A stretch of DNA of 64,000 bases, from positions 218,166,333 through 218,230,332 of the forward strand of contig CM048755.1 of the NCBI GenBank assembly GCA_026315105.1, in the 5' to 3' direction. The notes beneath the pieces are model-generated. The model did not search any database. It saw nothing but the letters and a program-made list of their open reading frames with translations, and was not told where the DNA came from. A program made the position numbers and the translations under genes. Source of the stretch: Locusta migratoria (Eukaryota > Arthropoda > Insecta > Orthoptera > Acrididae). How positions within the stretch are numbered: the first letter of the stretch is position 1; each line of letters opens with the position of its first letter. Positions 1 through 11,149 of the stretch are shown here, one piece after another.

Positions 1-1200
1 CTGCAACAAATTAATAGCGACACCCTACATTTACACACATTTCTAGATTCCATCTGAAATAACTGTGCTGGCCATCAAAATTCCGACCCAAATGTTAAGA
101 CCGCTTTATTTCCTCATGCCAGACATCTCGTAACTGCTGAAGAAAACAGACTGTGACGTGTCAGTTGACCTTTGTGATCCTATAACTTCTTTTTTTTTTC
201 CCTGAGCTATCTCCCGGGAAAGATGGAGCGCTAGTCAGTCAAAGGTTACGCGTCCGAATGGGCTACACAAATATTTACACAAGCGACACGAGGCACGTGG
301 AAATATTCTGAAGCACACAAATTTTCCATTTCCTGCTATTGTAGTAACGCAATGATTTAATATTTTATTTTAAAGCTCAATAATCACGGAGACGCAGAGT
401 CATTTTTCACGACAATGTGATTGGCTTGTATCATTGAAAAATAACAATAAGATTGAAAATTAGCGCTCGTATGGAAATCATATACGAGCAGTTATCTTCA
501 GTCGTTTAGATCAACTGCTTTGATAACTCCGAGATTTCGCACGACCACATTCTACTTGTTTAAAATTATATAATTTCCTCACAATTCACTGATGTCAGCA
601 CCTCTTATCCATACGTTGTTAGTGATTATTCTTCCTCTCTAACGATTTCAACCGGACGCTAAACTCTTGTAAGCGAATTAAAAGAAAAGCGGAAGGGGGG
701 GGGGGGCTTTAATGCACATAGCGGCAACTACGTGTGTAAACTTCTCTCTGAATAGTAGTGCAATAAGACTATTTAATTCTTCCACTCTTTTATATGGGTG
801 ATGTTGACAGAGTAGTATGCAATAAGCACTTTGTCATTTCGAATGGCGTTACAAAAACGAAGGAAACAGGGCAATTCGGCTGTCATCGAGTTGAGGTAGC
901 TGAGCTGAGAGAGGTCGGGAAAAGTATTCGGCTACAGGGTTATTGAAGGAAGCATCGATACAGTCGCCTAAATTGATCTGAAAACAATGGCAAACTCCTA
1001 TCTAGAAAGAACAAGAAGTGGAGCTCCGGTTCTCCATTTTCTTACCGGTGCACCACAACACTTACAAAACCAAAAGGAAACAGAATCCACCATTGTATCA
1101 CAATTAGTTGTATTTATGTCCAATGAATAATAATTTCTATAGTTGCTCAAGGTGTCGTAATGCTGCCTCGACGTACAGTCTCGTTAGAAAGGTATGTTAA
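1..1200. other. No gene recognised; AT-rich spacer
   Basis: I see no transposon or gene signature here. The only structured items are a run of twelve G at about 695-706 and short T runs near 189-199. The stretch is probably old repeat-derived or unique intergenic DNA. Confidence 0.5.
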
Positions 1201-1204
1201 TACT

Positions 1205-1435
1205 GGGTGTCTCAACCCTTAATATGTTCTGTGCTGGGGACACTTTGAATAAGGTGTCTGAATATCTATGGAAGCTTGGCAGCCCATTCTTCTACGAGAA
1301 GTGAAACGAAGGAAGGTAACAATTTTAGGCGCTAGGGTCTGGAGCGAAGTCAAACTTCCAAACCAGCCCAAATGTGTTGCATTGGATGCAGGTCGGGACT
1401 CTGGATAGACCAGAGCATTTCAGGAATACTTTGCG
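1205..1435 (-). pseudogene. Tc1-like transposase C-terminal relic
   Basis: Read on the minus strand, about 1380-1400 encodes SPDLHPMQHIWGWF, a decayed form of the SPDLNPIEHVW block that surrounds the last catalytic residue of Tc1 transposases (DDE DNA cut-and-paste enzymes). Downstream residues continue in the same frame to about 1205. The rest of the gene is not adjacent: a foldback element (about 1519-2091) and another Tc1-like element lie upstream on this strand. It may be the missing C-terminus of the Tc1-like relic at 3347-3990, which would make the elements in between later insertions; this is inference. Confidence 0.6.
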
Positions 1436-1518
1436 GTCAAATGGGCCTGCAGCATTGAATATATCTCTTAGAAGCATTATGTAATGTAATTATAACTTCT
1501 GCTATGTTTGTTGTACTT

Positions 1519-2091
1519 TTTATTGTGATGGATCTATTTTGGCTAGAGTGCTATCTTCAGAGTATCTGCAAATAAATAATATTTATCATTCTACTGTATA
1601 AAGGTATTTAGCATTTTTGTCACATTTATAATATAAAATATGTTGGTACTTACGTCCGTACATCATTATCAGGCATTGTCACTATGAATTATAACAAGGT
1701 GAAGGATTAGGACTCACAATTATGTTACAAACTCATTTATAGTTTATCCTGTTGCTAATGGTTAAAATATAAATAGTTCTTTTTAATCTTTGTAATTCGT
1801 CATTTTTTCATTGGGTTTCACAGATCGATCTTGTGACAGTTGACCACAGAACAATCATACAACATCGTTTGTCAACTGTCACAACACCGATCTGTCAAAC
1901 CTGACGGAGAAACGACAAATAAGAAAGATTAAAAACTACCATTTAGTAAAATAACAAATTACAACAGAGCTCATAACATAAAGTGGGTGTTAATCTTTCA
2001 CCTTATTATACTACAGTATAGAGTTAGGGTGCCCATTGGACATGGTTTGAAAATGGCACTATAGCCGAAATGGACCAGTCACAATAAATAA
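1519..2091. repeat. Imperfect foldback (MITE-like) element
   Basis: The two halves are reverse complements. The inner stem is about 29 bp with arms meeting at 1815-1844 and 1871-1900 (GTGACAGTTGAC against GTCAACTGTCAC). Pairing continues outward: AAGGTGAAGGATTA near 1698 matches the complement of 2000-2015, and TTATTGTGA...TTTTGGCT near 1520-1545 matches the complement of 2060-2090. The left arm carries about 105 extra bases. No coding sequence is visible, consistent with a non-autonomous foldback transposon. The outer GGATC(T/C)ATTT(T/C)GGC motif resembles the ends of the foldback at 28294-30321. Confidence 0.75.
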
Positions 2092-2149
2092 ACTACAACA
2101 GACGTAGCAGCAATTTGGACTACATTACGTAACACTGTCCACAAGCCAT

Positions 2150-3346
2150 TCGGTCAAAGATGCTGATTTATAACAGTGCATGTTCAATCATCGTCTCCGA
2201 AATGATCCTGTATTGCACACGGTGTATAATGCTGTCAGTTGCTCGGTCACCATTGACCAGACGTTTCCAATTGGTGAGAGATCTAGAGAATGTGCTGGCC
2301 ACGGCAGCAGTGAACATTTTCCGTATCCAGAAAGGCCCTACAGGACCTGCAACATGCGGTCGTGCATTATCCTGCTGAAATGTAGAGTTTCGCAGGGATC
2401 GAATGAAGGGTAGAGCCACGGGTCGTAACACATCTGAAATGTAAGGGCCACTGTTAAAAGTGCCGTCGATGCGAACAAGAGGTGACCGAAACATGTAACC
2501 AATGGCACCCCATACCATCACGCCGGGTGATACGCCAGTATGGCGGTGACGAATACACACTTCCAATGTGCGTTCACCGCGGTGTCGCCAAACACGGATG
2601 CAACCATCATGATGCTATAAACAGAAAGGGGTTTATCCGAAAAAATGACGTTTTGCTATTCGTGCACCCAGGTTCGTCGTTGCGTACACCATCGCAGGCG
2701 CTCCTGTCTGTGATGCAGCGTCATGGGTAACCGCAACCATGGCCTCCGAGCTGATAGTTCATGCTGCTGCAAACGTCGTCGAACTGTTCGTGCAGATGGT
2801 TGTTACCTTGCAAACGTCCCCATCTGTTGACTCATGGATCGAAACGTGGCTGCACGATGCATTACAGCCATGCGGATAAGATGCCTGTCATCACGACTGC
2901 TAGTGATACGAGGCCGTTGGGATCCTGCCCGGCGTTCCGTATTGTTCTCCTGAACCCACCGATTCCATATTCTGCTAACAGTCATTGAATCGCGACCAAC
3001 GCGAGCAGCAATGTTGCGATACGATAAACCGCAATCGCGATTGGCTACAATCCGACCTTAATCAAAAGTCGGAAACGTGGCGGTACGCATTTCTCCTCCT
3101 TACACCAGGCAGCACAACAACGTGTCACCAGGCAACGTCGGTCAACTACTGTTTGGGTATGAGACATCGGTTGGAAACTTTCCTCATGTCAGCACGTTGT
3201 AGGTGTCACCACCAGCGCCAACCTTGTGTGAATGCTCTGAAAAGCTACTGATTTGCATATCACAGAATCTTCTTCCTGTCGGTTAAATTTCGCGTCTGTA
3301 GCACGTCATCTTCGTGGTGTAGCGATTTTTATGGCCAGGAGTGTAT
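2150..3346 (-). pseudogene. Tc1-like transposon, decayed transposase
   Basis: Minus-strand fragments line up in the order of a Tc1-family transposase. About 2803-3040 encodes the N-terminal helix-turn-helix region (MTVSRIWNRWVQE). About 2280-2566 encodes VMVWGAIGY and the second catalytic-aspartate block FQQDNARPHVA. A shifted frame at about 2270-2300 gives a WPAHSLDLSPI remnant of the third block. Stops and at least two frameshifts make it non-functional. The upstream end at 3326-3346 reads on the minus strand as TACACTCCTGGCCATAAAAA, which looks like a terminal inverted repeat next to a TA. I could not find the matching end on the left. Confidence 0.85.
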
Positions 3347-3990
3347 GATGGCAACGTTCCCCCGGAATTCTCCAAACCCAAACACTTCCATCGGATATCC
3401 ACGAAGTATAGCATGATTCAGCACTCCAAATTACTCTTTTCTTGTCATCCACTGTCTAGTGTTGTTGTTCTTTGTACCAATTTTAGGGTCGTTTACCACT
3501 GACTACATACTGCTTATGTATGGTTTATCCGAAGCTGTTCCACCATTGTACCTCATTCTTTTCAACTCCCTACGCCCAGTAAATGTGCTACCTGGATTGC
3601 TTGAAGCACTTTGGAACTCACATGAGATACCTTCTGCTAGTTTAATGCAATTTTTACGCCTACTCTCGGTAACTTTCGACAGTGTGTGTCCATCAACACT
3701 GAGGTCTGCTGATGTTTGCTTAGTTGTGGTAGTTCCGTCACGTTTTCTTTTCAGTAATATCACCAACTGTCAGATTCAGCTGCTTATAACGGTTGAAATG
3801 TTCCTGATGGACTTCTTATTCACACGGCACTCAGTAACTACCCCATGTTCGAAGCATTTGAGCTCTTCTCTTCTGAACAACCCATTCTGCTGTTACTGCT
3901 TCTTTTCTGACAGCAGAATATTCTCCTTCTCCTTTTACACTATCTGGTCCGTCTCTCGTGGTCAATTCCACGTTACACAGGGATGTGTGA
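3347..3990 (-). pseudogene. Second Tc1-like transposase relic
   Basis: This is a different Tc1 family from its neighbour. The minus strand at 3347-3460 encodes KKRVIWSAESCYTSWISDG and then VWVWRIPGER, matching the first-catalytic-aspartate region (normally WSDES; here WSAES, so the aspartate is lost). 3503-3766 gives TLSKVTESRRKN and RRELKRMRYNG, typical of the HTH linker. About 3780-3860 gives VHQEHFNRYKQLNLTVGDIT. Several stops are present. It ends abruptly where the previous element's terminal repeat begins, so the previous element may have jumped into this one. Confidence 0.75.
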
Positions 3991-4439
3991 TACTTTGATC
4001 ACATGGTATATATAGTAATCTAAATTGTTTAATGTAATATTCACCATTTGGTTTCAGCTATTTATCTGAAATGGATCCATCTTCATATAATAAAAAAACT
4101 ACAGATAGTAGAACATTGGTATATGTATATTATTGCTTTATTATTCACTACAGATGAAATTACTGTAGTTCACAAAAATTTAACCATCTAACTATATACT
4201 CTACAGTGTGATGTTAGGCATTGCGACGACTGTGTGATACTTCATTTCTTTTTAGTCTCTATAATCTGCCTTTGAAGTGTCATGGATTGATATAAAAGGT
4301 CTGTCATTCAAATACAGTTGTTCTGTTTAGAAACACTGTCTGTTGACTGGCGCTGTTTCTGCCTAAGGTTGACTCGACTTGAAGCTGCGACGGGTCAGCC
4401 GTCATCAACAATTCCATTTCTAGACATCAGACAGGTAAT
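3991..4439. other. Unassigned AT-rich spacer
   Basis: No coding or transposon signature is clear. A GAAATGGATCCATCTTCA stretch near 4068-4085 resembles the ends of the foldback elements at 1519-2091 and 28294-30321, so part of this may be a solo foldback arm. Confidence 0.4.
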
Positions 4440-5175
4440 TCTGTCAGAGACAGCAAAGCAGCAGAGGACTTGAGAGAATAATTGAACGGAAAGGACAGTG
4501 TCTTGAAAGAAGGATATAAAGTAAACATAAACGTGAGCAAAACAAGGATAATGGAATGTACACGAATTAAATCAGCCAATTATGAAGGAATTGCATTAGA
4601 AAACATGACAATGAAAGTAGTAGATGAGTTTTGTTATTCAAAATAACTAATGATGTCCGAAGTAGAGAAGATATAGAATTCCGAATGGCAACTGAAAAAA
4701 AAAAGCATTTCTGAAAAACAGAAAGTTCTTACCATCAAATATTAATTGAAGTTTTAGTAAGTATTTTTTTCTGAAGGTACTTTTGACGAGCGATTGTAGC
4801 CTTGTATGAGAGTGAAATATGGACAATAAACAGTTGGACAAGAAGGGGATAAAAGCTTTTGAAATTTGGTGCTACAGAAAAATGCTGAAGATTAGGTGGG
4901 TAGATCACGTAAATAATGAAGAGGTACTGAACAGAACTGGGGAAAAAAGATATTTGTGACATTTTTTGATAGGATATATTTTGAGACATCTAGGAATAGT
5001 CAATTTAGTATTAGAGGAAAGTGGAGGGGGCAGGAAATCAGATTGGGACACCGCGAAACGAGTACAGTAAGCAGGTTCAAATGGTTATGCATTGCCGTTT
5101 TTATTCGGAGGTGAAGAGGCTTACGCAGGATAGAATAACGTGGATCTCTGCATCAAGTCTATCTACGGATTGAAA
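4440..5175 (+). pseudogene. RTE-type LINE, reverse transcriptase C-terminus
   Basis: Decayed frames read EGYKVNINVSKTRIMEC (about 4515-4565) and then FEIWCYRKMLKIRWVDHV and NNEEVLNRTG (about 4858-4945). These are hallmarks of the C-terminal part of insect endonuclease/reverse-transcriptase elements of the RTE kind. The copy ends at 5177-5197 in a CAA repeat, which fits the simple-repeat 3' tails of these LINEs. The 5' part is missing, as expected of incomplete target-primed reverse transcription, and stops and frameshifts are frequent. Confidence 0.7.
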
Positions 5176-5176
5176 C

Positions 5177-5197
5177 CACAACAACAACAACAACAAT
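5177..5197 (+). repeat. (CAA)n tail of LINE
   Basis: About seven CAA units directly follow the LINE relic and are best read as its 3' tail. Confidence 0.7.
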
Positions 5198-5284
5198 TTG
5201 GTGTCTTCCTTCAGTTCAACCCCACTCCCTATACTGTCCTGCCAACATGATCATACAACAGCGGCCAGCTGCAAATATGTGTGT

Positions 5285-5478
5285 AGATCTATGGGTCAAA
5301 TTTAATGTGGTCACGAGTTCCTAGGCTTACAAAATACTTAAACTAACTTAAAGTAACTTACGCTAAGGAAAACACATACAACCATGCCCGAGAAAGTACT
5401 CGAATCTCCATCGGGGAGCAGCCGCGCGCTTCGCAGCAAGGCGCCTTAGAGCGCACGGCCAAACCCACGCGGCCTGTT
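5285..5478 (-). mobile_element. SINE-B copy
   Basis: The minus strand reads from a GCCGCGTGGGTTTGGCCGTGCG tRNA-like head (old, eroded box A), through ATTCGAGTAC (box B), CGGGCATGG and the CTTAGCGTAAGTTA body. It differs from SINE-A in the head and is well diverged, so it is an older copy. Confidence 0.8.
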
Positions 5479-5489
5479 CCAAGAACCAG

Positions 5490-6499
5490 CCACTCCACTG
5501 ATAAGGGCACGCCCTTTAAAGTTCCCGTTTTATTTGCCTTCTATATGAGCACGACGACGTCTCGAGCATCGGGGCTGTGAGGAAGAGAATATCCGACAGA
5601 GGTGCGTTCTGTGATGACATTGGAGCATTACGATGGACGATCCGCATGTGGAGACTTGGAGGAGAACAAACGTGACCGTGTTTCATCCGTCATAATCACA
5701 CGGGTTCAGCACTGGGTATAGTGGTGCAAGATTTATAATGTATAAAACACGGTCGTCTTTGGTTTACATACCTGGTAACTTAGCTTTACATTCTGACGTG
5801 TTGAGACTGGTGGCTATACCCTTTCTTCGAAATCTCTGTGGTGATACCTTTCAAAGAGATATTGCAATCCTGGTCTAACTCGATACAAGAGAATTGTATT
5901 GTTGTCCTGGTCATTCTCGAGACCTCTCACACACTTAAAACATCTGTTATGGATTGCAAGAAGTCTGGCTAATCACCAGTCGATAGCGACTAGCTTTATT
6001 GTCTGTGTAGAAGTGTCATACGTTGACAGACATGCTGTGTCATCGAAACTCAGTCTAACATGATGTCCATTCATTGAATTGACATCGCTGCTGACAAAGC
6101 TCTGTATACAAATTTTTGCACCCTCTATATCCGCAGAAATACATTCCTTAAAAAAGTTTTGCATTACCTATTAACATATTACCTATAAACACATTCCTCC
6201 TGGAGCTACGTCGATATGACTAGAAAACTTGGCTCTTTGAGCTATCATGACATATCAACAATCTTGTGTATCCCCCATTTCTTGACAGCATGCCGATATC
6301 TTTGAATGTAGGTCAGCCAGCAATATTTGCACCTTCATTCAACAAACAGCATAGGAACAGTTCAGGGCATTTGTTGACATTCTATGAACGTTCTCCGATG
6401 GAAAGAAGAAGAATATCAACATTTGATCTCAGACGGATTTTGATTTATAGCAACAAGGACTTTCATCAAGAGAAGTGACAAGAGGAATAGTCGAGAGTC
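5490..6499. other. Unassigned spacer
   Basis: I recognise no gene or repeat family in this kilobase. Short open frames here show no domain I can support. Confidence 0.45.
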
Positions 6500-7079
6500 A
6501 GAGTGATGTAAAGATCTGGATCCGTTTTCAACGTACGGAACTGAATGAAATGTGGAATTAAGATAGCTTGTACCCCAAATTAATAAATGGGCTGCCTTTC
6601 GTAAGCGTCCTACGGTGCACGGCGGAGGGTACGTTACAACAAACATCCAAATTGTTTGACTGGTCGCTATGAAAGTCAGCACATAAATGTGTGTTTTCAT
6701 GAAGGAGATGTTTATAATCCGCAAGCCAGTAAATTTAGCATGACGGAGGGTACCTTGTGACCATAACACCATTTGACCATTCACCATGAAACTTGGAGCA
6801 TATATGTATGTTTTCATATATGGTAGGGAGAGGAATAGGTGGAGGAGACGGACAGAAAAGGGAGGGAGGAGACGGACAGAGAGAGGAGGAGAAAGAGACG
6901 GGAGAGGGTGAGAGGGTGAAGACAGGTGAAAGGAGATGAACAGAGGGAGGGGGAGGAGGAAATGGACAGATAAAGGGGCAAGAGAAGACGGCGGAGGAGT
7001 AGGTGAACAGAGAGAGATGTACTAACGCAGGACGTCAATGAATAAATAAATACCCGGGTAACGCCGGGTTTTCAGCTAG
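6500..7079 (+). mobile_element. Helitron 3' end (non-autonomous), copy 1
   Basis: The element ends at 7053-7079 with an ACCCGGGTAACGCCGGGT hairpin, then TTTCAG and CTAG, followed by T at 7080. A GC hairpin a few bases before CTRR and insertion next to T are the diagnostic 3' terminus of rolling-circle Helitrons. An inverted copy sits at 45017-46145 and shares at least 500 bp. The interior has a purine-rich minisatellite (about 6830-7020, GGAGGAGACGGACAGA-like units). No Rep/helicase coding sequence is visible. The 5' end is not located. Confidence 0.7.
6830..7020 (+). repeat. Purine-rich minisatellite inside Helitron
   Basis: Nearly 190 bases are almost pure purine on the plus strand, built of GGAGGAGACGGACAGA-like units. 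The mirror-image pyrimidine tract occupies 45085-45330 in the second Helitron copy, so the array belongs to the element. Confidence 0.7.
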
Positions 7080-7080
7080 T

Positions 7081-7644
7081 TTATTATATTTATCAATACA
7101 TTATTAACATTGTTTTGTAAGTACCGCTCTCGAGTGCTTATGAGTGCAATGAGACGCGTTGTTTTCGTTGTTGATGCGGACAGTGAGAGATAATGAAACC
7201 CGGTTTTCTCAGGCAGACCATTCATGTTTTGATTTAATGTTGCTGCTTATCGACTTATCATAATCTGCGGTGTCTTATTACATCAGTCCATAAAACTCTG
7301 CAGAGAAATTCGTGGGCTAGTGTTACTAACGAGATTCCGGCGAAAACATTCTTTCGTAACCGATCTATTTGACAAGGAGCACCTTTGACCTCGAAAGCTC
7401 AGAACCGCATGAAACCAGAATAATACTCTATCATAACAAAAGTGATCTTTGTTATTTCCGTGCAAAACGTTGCATTCTATCACAAACAACATTTAACAGA
7501 GAAACACAAAGTTACAAGATATAAATACCACAGGTGAGAAGTTACACGAAAGTAATTAACGTTAGGGCATAATTACCTTTTTAATCAACAATGTCAAACC
7601 CCCTCTGCTTAAAGTAATTATAATAGCGTGAAACACAAAATTGT
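7081..7644. other. Unassigned spacer
   Basis: No supported feature. Sequence is mixed-composition intergenic DNA without recognisable coding domains. Confidence 0.4.
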
Positions 7645-8043
7645 TTCGAATGTTTGGACCTATTAGACCAAACTGCTATGGTCATCAGTCCGCGGCGGAA
7701 CGGCCGAGCGCATTGAGGCGCTATGCTACGATGCACGAGGTCGTTCCCCGTCGGGGCCTCGAATCCCCCCTCGGGCATGGATGTTTGTGCCGTCTTTAGT
7801 ATAAACTAGTTCATAAGTAGTTTGTAATTTTAGGGACTGATGACCCCGTAGTTAAGTCCCTTAAGCTCTACATACATTTGAACATTTCCATCAGTCCCTA
7901 GACTTCCAAACTACTTACACTAACTTACAGTAAGGACAACACACACACGAATACAGTCCCGAGGGAGGAGTCAAACCTCCGGGGGGAACGGCCGCCCAAT
8001 CCGTAGCAAGACGCCTTAGACCATGCGACCATTCCGCGCGGCC
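7645..8043 (-). mobile_element. SINE-B copy split by a nested SINE
   Basis: The outer element occupies about 7645-7691 and 7898-8043 on the minus strand: head GGCCGCGCGGAATGGTC..., body CCTTACTGTAAGTTA, tail with CTGATGACC. It is interrupted by the SINE-C at 7692-7888, which duplicated CATCAGTCC of this element. Confidence 0.85.
7692..7888 (+). mobile_element. SINE-C nested in SINE-B, with TSD
   Basis: The head reads GCGGCGGAACGGCCGAGCGC, box B region GGCCTCGAATCC, then GGGCATGG and the common tail ending in TTTGAACATTTC. It is flanked by CATCAGTCC at 7683-7691 and 7889-7897, a 9 bp target duplication, proving that it inserted into the older SINE-B. Confidence 0.9.
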
Positions 8044-8620
8044 TGCAAAACACAAAATCTACATACTTGACAGTGCTTATATTAGTCCTCAAAATACAGA
8101 TGTGTGATTTCGATGAAGTGGTTAATATTAAGAGGAAGAGAATGATATGCTCACCTCACTAAATCTCCGTTTTTACATTCAAAATCACATTCAAGCAGCC
8201 CAAAATCAAAAATTGCACATTTTCAAATGATGATGTGGTTACTTCGATATCATAATATGCCTTTTGCCAAGCATACTGCAACATAGATTTATAATTTGAG
8301 GCAGATGATGAAATAACGGGAATGCCGCTTCACTTGTGGTTTGGCACACAGTAGTCTTAAAAAAGAAGCAATCTCTCCGATATAGAGCTTATATTTCCAA
8401 AAGAAGCAAACATCAATGGGCTGTCAATATTTCGTTGTTTTCGGTGACAATATCTCGAACGTAACATCTTTGTTTGAAAAACTTGCATATAGAAGGGAAC
8501 AATCTGTACGAACGGATCAGTAGCCACACACAGCAGAAAGTTCTGTTAAAACGTCACTTGCGTTAGAATGCAATGTGTTTCTTGCAAATAACACGTATGA
8601 CTTGTTTTTAACAACGCGGT
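8044..8620. other. Unassigned spacer
   Basis: No supported gene or repeat family. Composition becomes AT-rich towards 8620, where the BRO-like relic starts. Confidence 0.4.
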
Positions 8621-8624
8621 GAAG

Positions 8625-9178
8625 GGCGCCAAAAATAATTTATTGTTCCAAGTGAAGATATTGCTAAGGTATTAAATTACATAAAAACGAATGATACGAT
8701 TATAAATAATGTTGATATTAAAGATCAGTAATATTATAGTAAATTGAAAATATCTCTAATATTGTTGAATGTATACTTTCTTACACTGTATTCGTTAATA
8801 AAAATGAATGACCTAATTTACTACAAAGACATAGAACTAATACTTCAGAAAGAGAAATAGAAAACCTTGTAAATAATTTTGATTAAAAACTAAATTTAAT
8901 GTGAGAAACAACGAAACAAAAATTAATTGGATGTATCATTAACTGTTTCAATAATGAAATGATTGAAACGCTAATGTGTATTGGGAAGTAAAGTTTTCAT
9001 TTACATTTCAAGAAAACAGAATAGTGTTTCAATGTGATGAAAATGATCATAATGATCGACATATAAATGAAATAAGACAGATATTCCTTGTAAATTCAAT
9101 CGTTTCAACCTTCATGATGGAAATATTGATATTTACGATGTTATTAATGCAATACATAAAAATATTTTTAAATGAATG
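8625..9178 (+). pseudogene. BRO/MSV199-like viral protein relic (tentative)
   Basis: This AT-rich block has coding character in shifting frames. About 8645-8715 reads SEDIAKVLNYIKTNDTI followed by an NVDIKDQ end, resembling the start of a BRO-N DNA-binding domain (KDVAxxLxYxNxxxAIxxxVDxxDK). About 9015-9075 reads QCDENDHNDRHIN, and a shifted frame at about 9085-9170 reads CKFNRFNLHDGN and IDIYDVINAIHKNIF. This resembles the nuclease-like C-terminal module (ECDExxHxDRxxx...CxFIRxNPDxxxFxIFxVINxIxxHI) that I associate with BRO-N/MSV199-type proteins of entomopoxviruses and iridoviruses. The central part and N-terminus are missing or broken. Function in the host is unlikely. The family call is from memory of motifs. 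Confidence 0.5.
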
Positions 9179-9296
9179 ATGAAAAATACAAAGAACTGAA
9201 GTGAAACCATGTTTAGCCACTCATGAAAATTGTAGATTTTCAGGTATCGAAATATTTACAGAGATGTAATAATATATATTTTGAGGGGCGTTAAAT

Positions 9297-9393
9297 ACTT
9301 TAGTGTAAGGTAGTTCATACGTACTTTGTAATTTTATGAACTGATGACCCCGCAGTTAAGTCCCTTAAGCTTGACAAGCTTTTGAACATTCAA
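9297..9393 (+). mobile_element. 5'-truncated SINE tail
   Basis: Only the 3' body and tail remain: AAGGTAGTTCATACG..., CTGATGACCCCGCAGTTAAG, ending CTTTTGAACATT. It abuts the LINE fragment that follows. The head with both promoter boxes is absent. Confidence 0.8.
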
Positions 9394-11060
9394 GATATCA
9401 TGAGATAAAAGGGCAAGCTGGGTTTCGCACGATCGATGCTTCCTAAAGCCTTGCTGATGCATGGACAGAAGCTTTTCCGTCTCAAGGAAATTTATTATAT
9501 TAGAACTGAGAATATGATCAAGAATTCTACAGGAAACTGATGTTAATGACATAGGTCTGTAATTTCGTGGGTCCGTTCTGTTGCTTTTCTTACACACAGG
9601 ATTACCGCTGAGTACTCTTTGTAAAACCAGGTTGGTACTCCATCTGCACCTGGCGACTTGTTTGTTTTCAACTCTCTCAGCTGCTTCTCCACACCAGCTA
9701 TGCCTGTTACTATGTTACTATTTGGCAGTTAGTGAGACCTTCACATGAAGATATGTTGCGTGGTCCTCCTGTGTGAGTGAATTGTTAAATGTTAAATTTA
9801 AAACGTTGGCCTTCATTTTCTGTCTTCTATCACCACCCCAGTATGATCAACGAGTGACTGGATAGAGACCTTTGATCCACTTACTGATTTTACATAGGAC
9901 TAAAATTTTTTCCCGTTCTCTCTAAGATCTATTGCTAAGGTATGGCGATGGTAGTTATTGTATGCTTCGTGTATTGTTCTTTTTATAGATGCGCGACTCT
10001 CTACTAACTTTTACCTGATTTGATTTACTTGGCCTTATTTGAACCAAGAATGCAACTGTCTTTGCTTTCTCAGCATTTTTCGAATATTACTATTAAACCA
10101 CGGTGGTTCTTTCCTATCCTTAATCCACTTTGCCGGAACATATTTCTCCAGTGCTTTATTTACAATGTATTTGAAATTTGCCCATAATTCGTATACGTCC
10201 ACCGTACCGGAACTAAACGATGTCCATTCATTCCTTAAGTGGGACGCTGACAATTGCTTATCTGCTCTTTCTAGCACAAACTCTCTCCTAAGCTTCTTCA
10301 ACAATTTATTGTCTTTTGTGGTCATTGTCCCTATGACGACATCATGATCACTAACCCCTGTCTCTACAGTGACATCATTGACAAAGTCTGGCATGTTTGT
10401 AGCTATAATGCCCAAAATATTTCCATTGCGTGTGGACTGACGATTTAGCTGCTCAAAGCAGTGTTCGGAAAACGTACTCAACAATAGTTCACAGGACGTT
10501 AACTGTACCCCCTGTAGTGAAAGCATAGGCATCCCTGTCTATACTCGGCATGTTGAAGTCTCCCACAAGTAATAAAGCATGGTGCGACTACCTTCGCGCT
10601 ACTGGTCGTATACTTTCTTTGAATGACTCTAGCACTGTGACAATGGAACCGGGTGGCCGGTAAAAACACCCAACCATTAATTTGATTTCGACTATACCTG
10701 TTACACGTGTCCAGATAACCTCAGTCACCCTCGACTTCGAGCTCAGCAATCAACTGCGTCCGCTGCACGTGAAGCTGCCGTGGCAGCAGAGACGGTGGGT
10801 GACCAACACGACATCTGAGTCGTCTCGTGCGACACTCCAAACTCCCCCCCACCCCCACCCCACACTACGAGGAAGCAGCCTGGAGCCGGCTGACTGTGGT
10901 GAAAAGCACGTTCAGCTGTTCGCGAATAGTGGCCAACTCCTCCTGCGTCCGCACACAGCACGCACACACCGTATCCAGCCTACCACTGCTACTGAAATAC
11001 CTAAAGAGTGAAAACTAATAAATCTGCTAAATACTTCAGTTCGCAACTACACTAGTGCTT
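9394..11060 (-). pseudogene. Jockey/CR1-type LINE fragment (ORF1 end, EN, RT start)
   Basis: In minus-strand order: about 10985-10900 encodes TQEELATIREQL and FTTVSRLQAAS, a coiled-coil-like ORF1 piece. About 10590-10545 encodes LLVGDFNMPSIDR, the endonuclease GDFN block. 10532-10035 is an open frame with SDHDVV (endonuclease catalytic histidine region) and the linker PPWFNSNIRKMLRKQRQL. 9597-9400 encodes NYRPMSLTSVSCRILDHIL and GFRKHRSCETQLALL, the first RT motifs. The catalytic RT palm is missing because the copy ends at the SINE tail. Frameshifts separate the pieces. The endonuclease N-terminus appears deleted. Confidence 0.85.
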
Positions 11061-11149
11061 TACTAATGGCGGCTGGTAGCTGACTGAGCGATGATAAAAG
11101 GTCCCCCACTGTTCAAAACTCTTGAAACAGAAGCTTTAAACGAAATGTC

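Noticed and set aside
2160..2413. Plus-strand open frames over the Tc1 element
   Set aside because: They are antisense shadows of the minus-strand transposase.
8976..9179. 67-codon plus-strand frame as an intact small gene
   Set aside because: Its ATG lies inside the BRO-like relic and the frame crosses what appears to be a frameshift; it is a by-product of decay.
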